The translations under genes and the position numbers were made by a program. The notes under the pieces were generated by a model. That model made no database searches. It was given only the letters and a program-made list of their open reading frames with translations, and was not told where the DNA came from. Source: Chitinophagaceae bacterium (GTDB lineage: Bacteria; Bacteroidota; Bacteroidia; Chitinophagales; Chitinophagaceae). Taken from it: DNA of 64,000 nucleotides. The stretch is taken from assembly GCA_018335935.1 (NCBI GenBank), contig JAGXRG010000012.1, forward strand, positions 62,001 to 126,000, written 5' to 3'. The first letter of the stretch is position 1. Each line of letters begins with the position of its first letter. Shown one piece after another: positions 61,423-64,000 of the stretch.

Positions 61423-61983
61423 TTACATTCTTGGCTTCCAAGCAATTTCTTCTACCCCTAAATCATGACCAATAAATCTAGCTAATACAAATAAATAATC
61501 ACTCAAACGATTTAAATATCTCAAAACAATTCCATCTATAAACATTTCGTTTTCTTGCATTGCCACACAAACTCTTTCAGCTCTTCTACAAACACATCTT
61601 GCAACATGTAATTGAGAAATGGCAACATGACCTCCAGGAAGAATAAAGTTTTTCATAACAGGCAATACTTCATTCATGCTATCAATCTCATTTTCCAAAA
61701 AACTAATATCAGATTCTTTTAAATCGGGCAGTTTCATTAAAGGCTCTTTTTCTGGATCACACGCTAAAGAAGAACCTATGGTAAATAATCTATCTTGAAT
61801 TTCTTTAAGCACTACTTTACTTTTAGAATGTGTAATAGCATCTGAACAGAGGCCAATAAAACTATTCAGTTCATCAACTGTACCATAACTCTCAATTCGC
61901 AAATGACTTTTAGAAACTTTTGTTCCACCAATTAAACTTGTAGTGCCTTTATCGCCAGTTTTTGTATAAATTTTTAATGCCAT
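61423..61983 (-). CDS. cob(I)alamin adenosyltransferase, PduO type
   Basis: Makes adenosylcobalamin from cob(I)alamin and ATP; PduO/MMAB trimer type, 186 residues. The ATP motif KIYTKTGDKGTTSLIGGTKVSKSHLRIESYGTVDELNSFIGL and the C-terminal CRRAERVCVAMQENE plus YLNRLSDYLFVLARF are characteristic. It supplies the cofactor for methylmalonyl-CoA mutase, whose B12-binding subunit is encoded 1.1 kb upstream on the same strand (63092-63499). It lies 14 bases after the LolD-like ATPase gene. Confidence 0.95.
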   Translation of the reverse strand: MALKIYTKTGDKGTTSLIGGTKVSKSHLRIESYGTVDELNSFIGLCSDAITHSKSKVVLKEIQDRLFTIGSSLACDPEKEPLMKLPDLKESDISFLENEIDSMNEVLPVMKNFILPGGHVAISQLHVARCVCRRAERVCVAMQENEMFIDGIVLRYLNRLSDYLFVLARFIGHDLGVEEIAWKPRM

Positions 61984-61997
61984 ATTACGTATACTAA

Positions 61998-62681
61998 TTA
62001 TTGCAAAGTATCTGTTTCTATTTCACCATCTTTTAAACGAACAATACGCTTAGCGTGTTTAGCAATATCTTCTTCGTGAGTAACTAAAACTATAGTATTG
62101 CCTGCAGCATGAATTTTTTCGAAAATATCCATTACTTCAACAGAAGTTTTACTATCTAAATTTCCTGTGGGCTCATCAGCTAATAATATGGCTGGATTAT
62201 TTACTAATGCTCTAGCAATAGCTACACGCTGAATTTGTCCCCCACTGAGCTCATTACTTTTATGGTGACTTCTTTCTGCTAATCCAACTTTTGCTAAGGC
62301 TTCTAATGCTCTTTCTGTTCTATCTTTTTTATTGATACCTGCATAAATTAAAGGTAAAGCAACATTTTCAACAGCAGTTAATCGAGGTAACAAATTGAAC
62401 TGTTGAAAAACAAATCCAATTTCTTTATTTCTTACTTCAGCTAGATTATCATCGCTCATTTTGCTAACATCTTTGTTGTTTAAAATGTACTTCCCTCCTG
62501 TTGGAGTATCTAAACAACCAATAATATTCATCAAGGTACTTTTACCACTACCACTTGGACCCATAAGAGCTACATATTCATTCTTTAAAATATTTAAACT
62601 TAACCCTTTTAAAACTTGTACACTTTGTTTACCCATATAATAGGTTTTGTACAATTCTTCTATACTAATTATGGCACTCAT
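61998..62681 (-). CDS. ABC transporter ATP-binding protein (LolD/MacB type)
   Basis: A 227-residue ATPase with Walker [13 protein letters not shown]-loop, signature [15 protein letters not shown], Walker [13 protein letters not shown] and the H-loop VTHEEDIA. The [33 protein letters not shown] layout is that of the LolD/MacB lineage, which powers lipoprotein release or export across the envelope. No LolC/E or MacB permease is adjacent, so the partner is elsewhere. Between gatC (6 bases) and the adenosyltransferase gene. Confidence 0.93.
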   Translation of the reverse strand: MSAIISIEELYKTYYMGKQSVQVLKGLSLNILKNEYVALMGPSGSGKSTLMNIIGCLDTPTGGKYILNNKDVSKMSDDNLAEVRNKEIGFVFQQFNLLPRLTAVENVALPLIYAGINKKDRTERALEALAKVGLAERSHHKSNELSGGQIQRVAIARALVNNPAILLADEPTGNLDSKTSVEVMDIFEKIHAAGNTIVLVTHEEDIAKHAKRIVRLKDGEIETDTLQ

Positions 62682-62687
62682 GAATTC

Positions 62688-62978
62688 TTATTTTTTTATA
62701 ACTTTTGGAACGGTGAAAAATTGACCATCGTTACTTGGAGCGTTCATTAAGGCTTTTTCAATTGTTATATTGCCCTTAATTTCATCAGATCTTAAAACAT
62801 TCACAGCATCTGTAATGTGTATTAAAGGATCAACATTTGTTGTATCAATTTTTTGTAACTGTTCAATAAAGCCAACCATTTTTTCTAAATCAACTTTTAT
62901 AGCAACTTTTTCTTCTTCTGAAAATTGTAATTGTGCTAAATGAGCTAATTTTTCAATAGTTTGATTTGAAATCTCCAT
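62688..62978 (-). CDS. gatC: aspartyl/glutamyl-tRNA amidotransferase subunit C
   Basis: Small subunit of GatCAB, which turns Glu-tRNA(Gln) and Asp-tRNA(Asn) into the amide forms. At 96 residues it shows the family opening ISNQTIEKLAHLAQLQFSEEEKVAIKVDLEKMVGFIEQL and the closing PLIHITDAVNVLRSDE. gatA and gatB are not adjacent. It precedes the LolD-like gene by 6 bases. Confidence 0.92.
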   Translation of the reverse strand: MEISNQTIEKLAHLAQLQFSEEEKVAIKVDLEKMVGFIEQLQKIDTTNVDPLIHITDAVNVLRSDEIKGNITIEKALMNAPSNDGQFFTVPKVIKK

Positions 62979-63091
62979 TGTTACAAATTTAACTGTATTA
63001 ATTATTTTCTAGGCAGAAAGTGATAATTGGTAAAATTTAAGTAATAAAACAATATGAACATTATATAGGGTAATCTATTAAAAGAAAAATC

Positions 63092-63499
63092 TTAAAAATT
63101 TCTGTTTTGTTTAACCCAATCAGTAATATGTGTAGCAATTTCAGTTGTTGCTGTACCTGGTGCAAACAATTTTCCCACACCCATCTCGTTTAATAACTTC
63201 ATATCATCTTCAGGAATAATTCCTCCTCCTGTAAGTAAAACATCATCCATATTTTTTTCCTTCATTAATTTAATAATTTTAGGAAAAACAGTCATATGAG
63301 CTCCACTTAAAATACTAATTCCAATAGCATCAACATCTTCTTGTAAAGCAGCATTTACCACCATTTCTGGCGTTTGACGCAACCCAGTATAAATAACTTC
63401 CATGCCATGATCTCTTAATGCAGTAGCAATTACCTTAGCACCTCTATCGTGACCATCTAAACCCACTTTTGCTACCAAAACTCTTATTGGACGATTCAT
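63092..63499 (-). CDS. stand-alone cobalamin-binding subunit (methylmalonyl-CoA mutase type)
   Basis: A 135-residue B12-binding domain with the base-off His motif in [28 protein letters not shown], the GISILSGAH stretch and the GGGIIPEDD end, matching the C-terminal domain of methylmalonyl-CoA mutase. As a separate protein it fits the heteromeric form, in which a roughly 520-residue catalytic subunit is encoded elsewhere. Being in the same neighbourhood as a PduO-type adenosyltransferase supports the mutase role. Upstream of gatC by 113 bases and divergent from the PLP enzyme gene. Confidence 0.9.
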   Translation of the reverse strand: MNRPIRVLVAKVGLDGHDRGAKVIATALRDHGMEVIYTGLRQTPEMVVNAALQEDVDAIGISILSGAHMTVFPKIIKLMKEKNMDDVLLTGGGIIPEDDMKLLNEMGVGKLFAPGTATTEIATHITDWVKQNRNF

Positions 63500-63578
63500 A
63501 AAATGTTTTAATTAAAACAAAAATAAAGAATGAAATTTGTTTATTCATTTTAATATTATGCTTTATTAAACTTGCATT

Positions 63579-64000
63579 ATGAAAAATAAAATCTTTAAAG
63601 GGGTTTCAAGTACAGCTTTACATGCAAATCATCATACTAATTCAGAAGATGCTCATTTAGTACCAATTTATGCAACTTCTACTTTTACTTATGGATCAAC
63701 TGAAGAAGGCATGGAAAGATTTTTGGGTAAGGAAAAAGACAAAATATACTCTCGTTGGGCTAACCCTACCTGCAAAGCTGTTGAAACAACCATTGCTGCT
63801 CTTGAAGCATTTGGTTTAAGCAATGAAAATAATGAGCCACTAGAATTGAAAGCTTTATTGCATAGTAGTGGACAAGCAGCAATGACTACATTATTCTTGA
63901 GTAATCTTAAGGCAGGAGATGCTATATTAACCCATTATTCCTTATATGGAGGAACATACGAATTGTTCAATAAAGTTTTACCAGATACTGGAATTGAGGT
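63579..64000 (+). CDS. Cys/Met metabolism PLP-dependent enzyme, 3' end cut by the window
   Basis: The first 140 codons of a trans-sulfuration family enzyme. ATG at 63579 begins MKNKIFKGVSSTALHANHH, followed by VPIYATSTFTYGSTEEGMERFLG, the tetramer/phosphate Arg in YSRWANPTCKAVETTIAALE and HSSGQAAMTTLFLSNLKAGDAI before the PLP-stacking Tyr (HYSLYGGTYELF). It could be cystathionine gamma-synthase/lyase, methionine gamma-lyase or O-acetylhomoserine sulfhydrylase; the lysine and the C-terminal part that would help lie outside the window. An extended insertion (LSNENNEPLELKALL) is present near residue 85. Confidence 0.88.
   Translation, partial: MKNKIFKGVSSTALHANHHTNSEDAHLVPIYATSTFTYGSTEEGMERFLGKEKDKIYSRWANPTCKAVETTIAALEAFGLSNENNEPLELKALLHSSGQAAMTTLFLSNLKAGDAILTHYSLYGGTYELFNKVLPDTGIE

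Overview
The window is AT-rich chromosomal DNA from a member of the Bacteroidota, most likely order Chitinophagales (Chitinophagaceae-like); the family-level placement is inference. The support is: a PorP/SprF-type type IX secretion (T9SS) membrane protein and a T9SS cargo protein with a C-terminal sorting tail; a TonB-dependent receptor paired with a DUF5689 lipoprotein; several Bacteroidota-restricted families (DUF4920, DUF4783, DUF6702, CtlX); promoters that resemble the TTTG/TTGG...TAnnTTTG consensus of this phylum; and near absence of Shine-Dalgarno (SD) sequences except a perfect one before rpsU. There is no prophage, insertion sequence, CRISPR array, rRNA or tRNA gene that I can see. 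Gene content is mostly core/housekeeping.

Layout. 1-3.6 kb: a two-component cluster (LuxR-type regulator cut by the window edge, multi-PAS histidine kinase, CheY-like receiver) ending in an overlapping RsmI-like methyltransferase. 3.6-8.2 kb: translation genes rpsP, rimM, a YbiT-like ABC-F protein, rpsU, a Xer recombinase and hpf. 8.2-14.2 kb: maf, a UbiA-type prenyltransferase, a DUF4920 protein, class I aldolase fbaB, lpxA, a Nudix hydrolase and an ABC-2 permease. 14.2-24.8 kb: a surface protein, htpG, a MORN-like secreted protein, a bifunctional nuclease-family protein, ispE, plsC, small secreted proteins, porP/sprF, threonine aldolase and fabG. 24.8-27.5 kb: a small accessory-looking stretch with two lipoprotein genes (one frameshifted) and a 14-copy heptamer repeat. 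27.5-32.2 kb: a minus-strand run of mlaE, a TPR lipoprotein, a YgjV-acetyltransferase fusion, Sua5, GNAT and ctlX. 32.4-34.7 kb: rplK-rplA-rplJ-rplL. 35-43.8 kb: penicillin-acylase-like enzyme, pfkA-pyk, rplY, corA, dapF and a nucleoside phosphorylase. 43.9-49 kb: a large zinc metalloprotease and a six-PKD T9SS cargo protein. 49-55.9 kb: bcp, a half-length carB, a DUF1801 gene, a yfiT-like gene broken by an in-frame stop, and a DUF6702 / M1 peptidase / HupE-like trio. 56-61.4 kb: xerD, a DUF4783 protein, the TonB receptor and its DUF5689 lipoprotein. 61.4-64 kb: cobalamin adenosyltransferase, LolD-like ATPase, gatC, a stand-alone B12-binding subunit, and a PLP enzyme cut by the window end.

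The genes do not form one obvious new system. The most informative observations are: the full-length SD in front of rpsU (the only one noticed), which fits autoregulation by S21-deficient ribosomes; an ABC-F protein whose second ATP site has lost both its P-loop and its catalytic glutamate; a carB gene that encodes only the first half of the enzyme; two genes broken by a single base change (a one-base frameshift in a T run and a nonsense codon); the dispersal of the usual rpsU-xer-hpf-tuf-secE-nusG-rplKAJL-rpoBC supercluster into separate pieces; and two simple-sequence repeats in promoter-proximal positions that could act as contingency loci.
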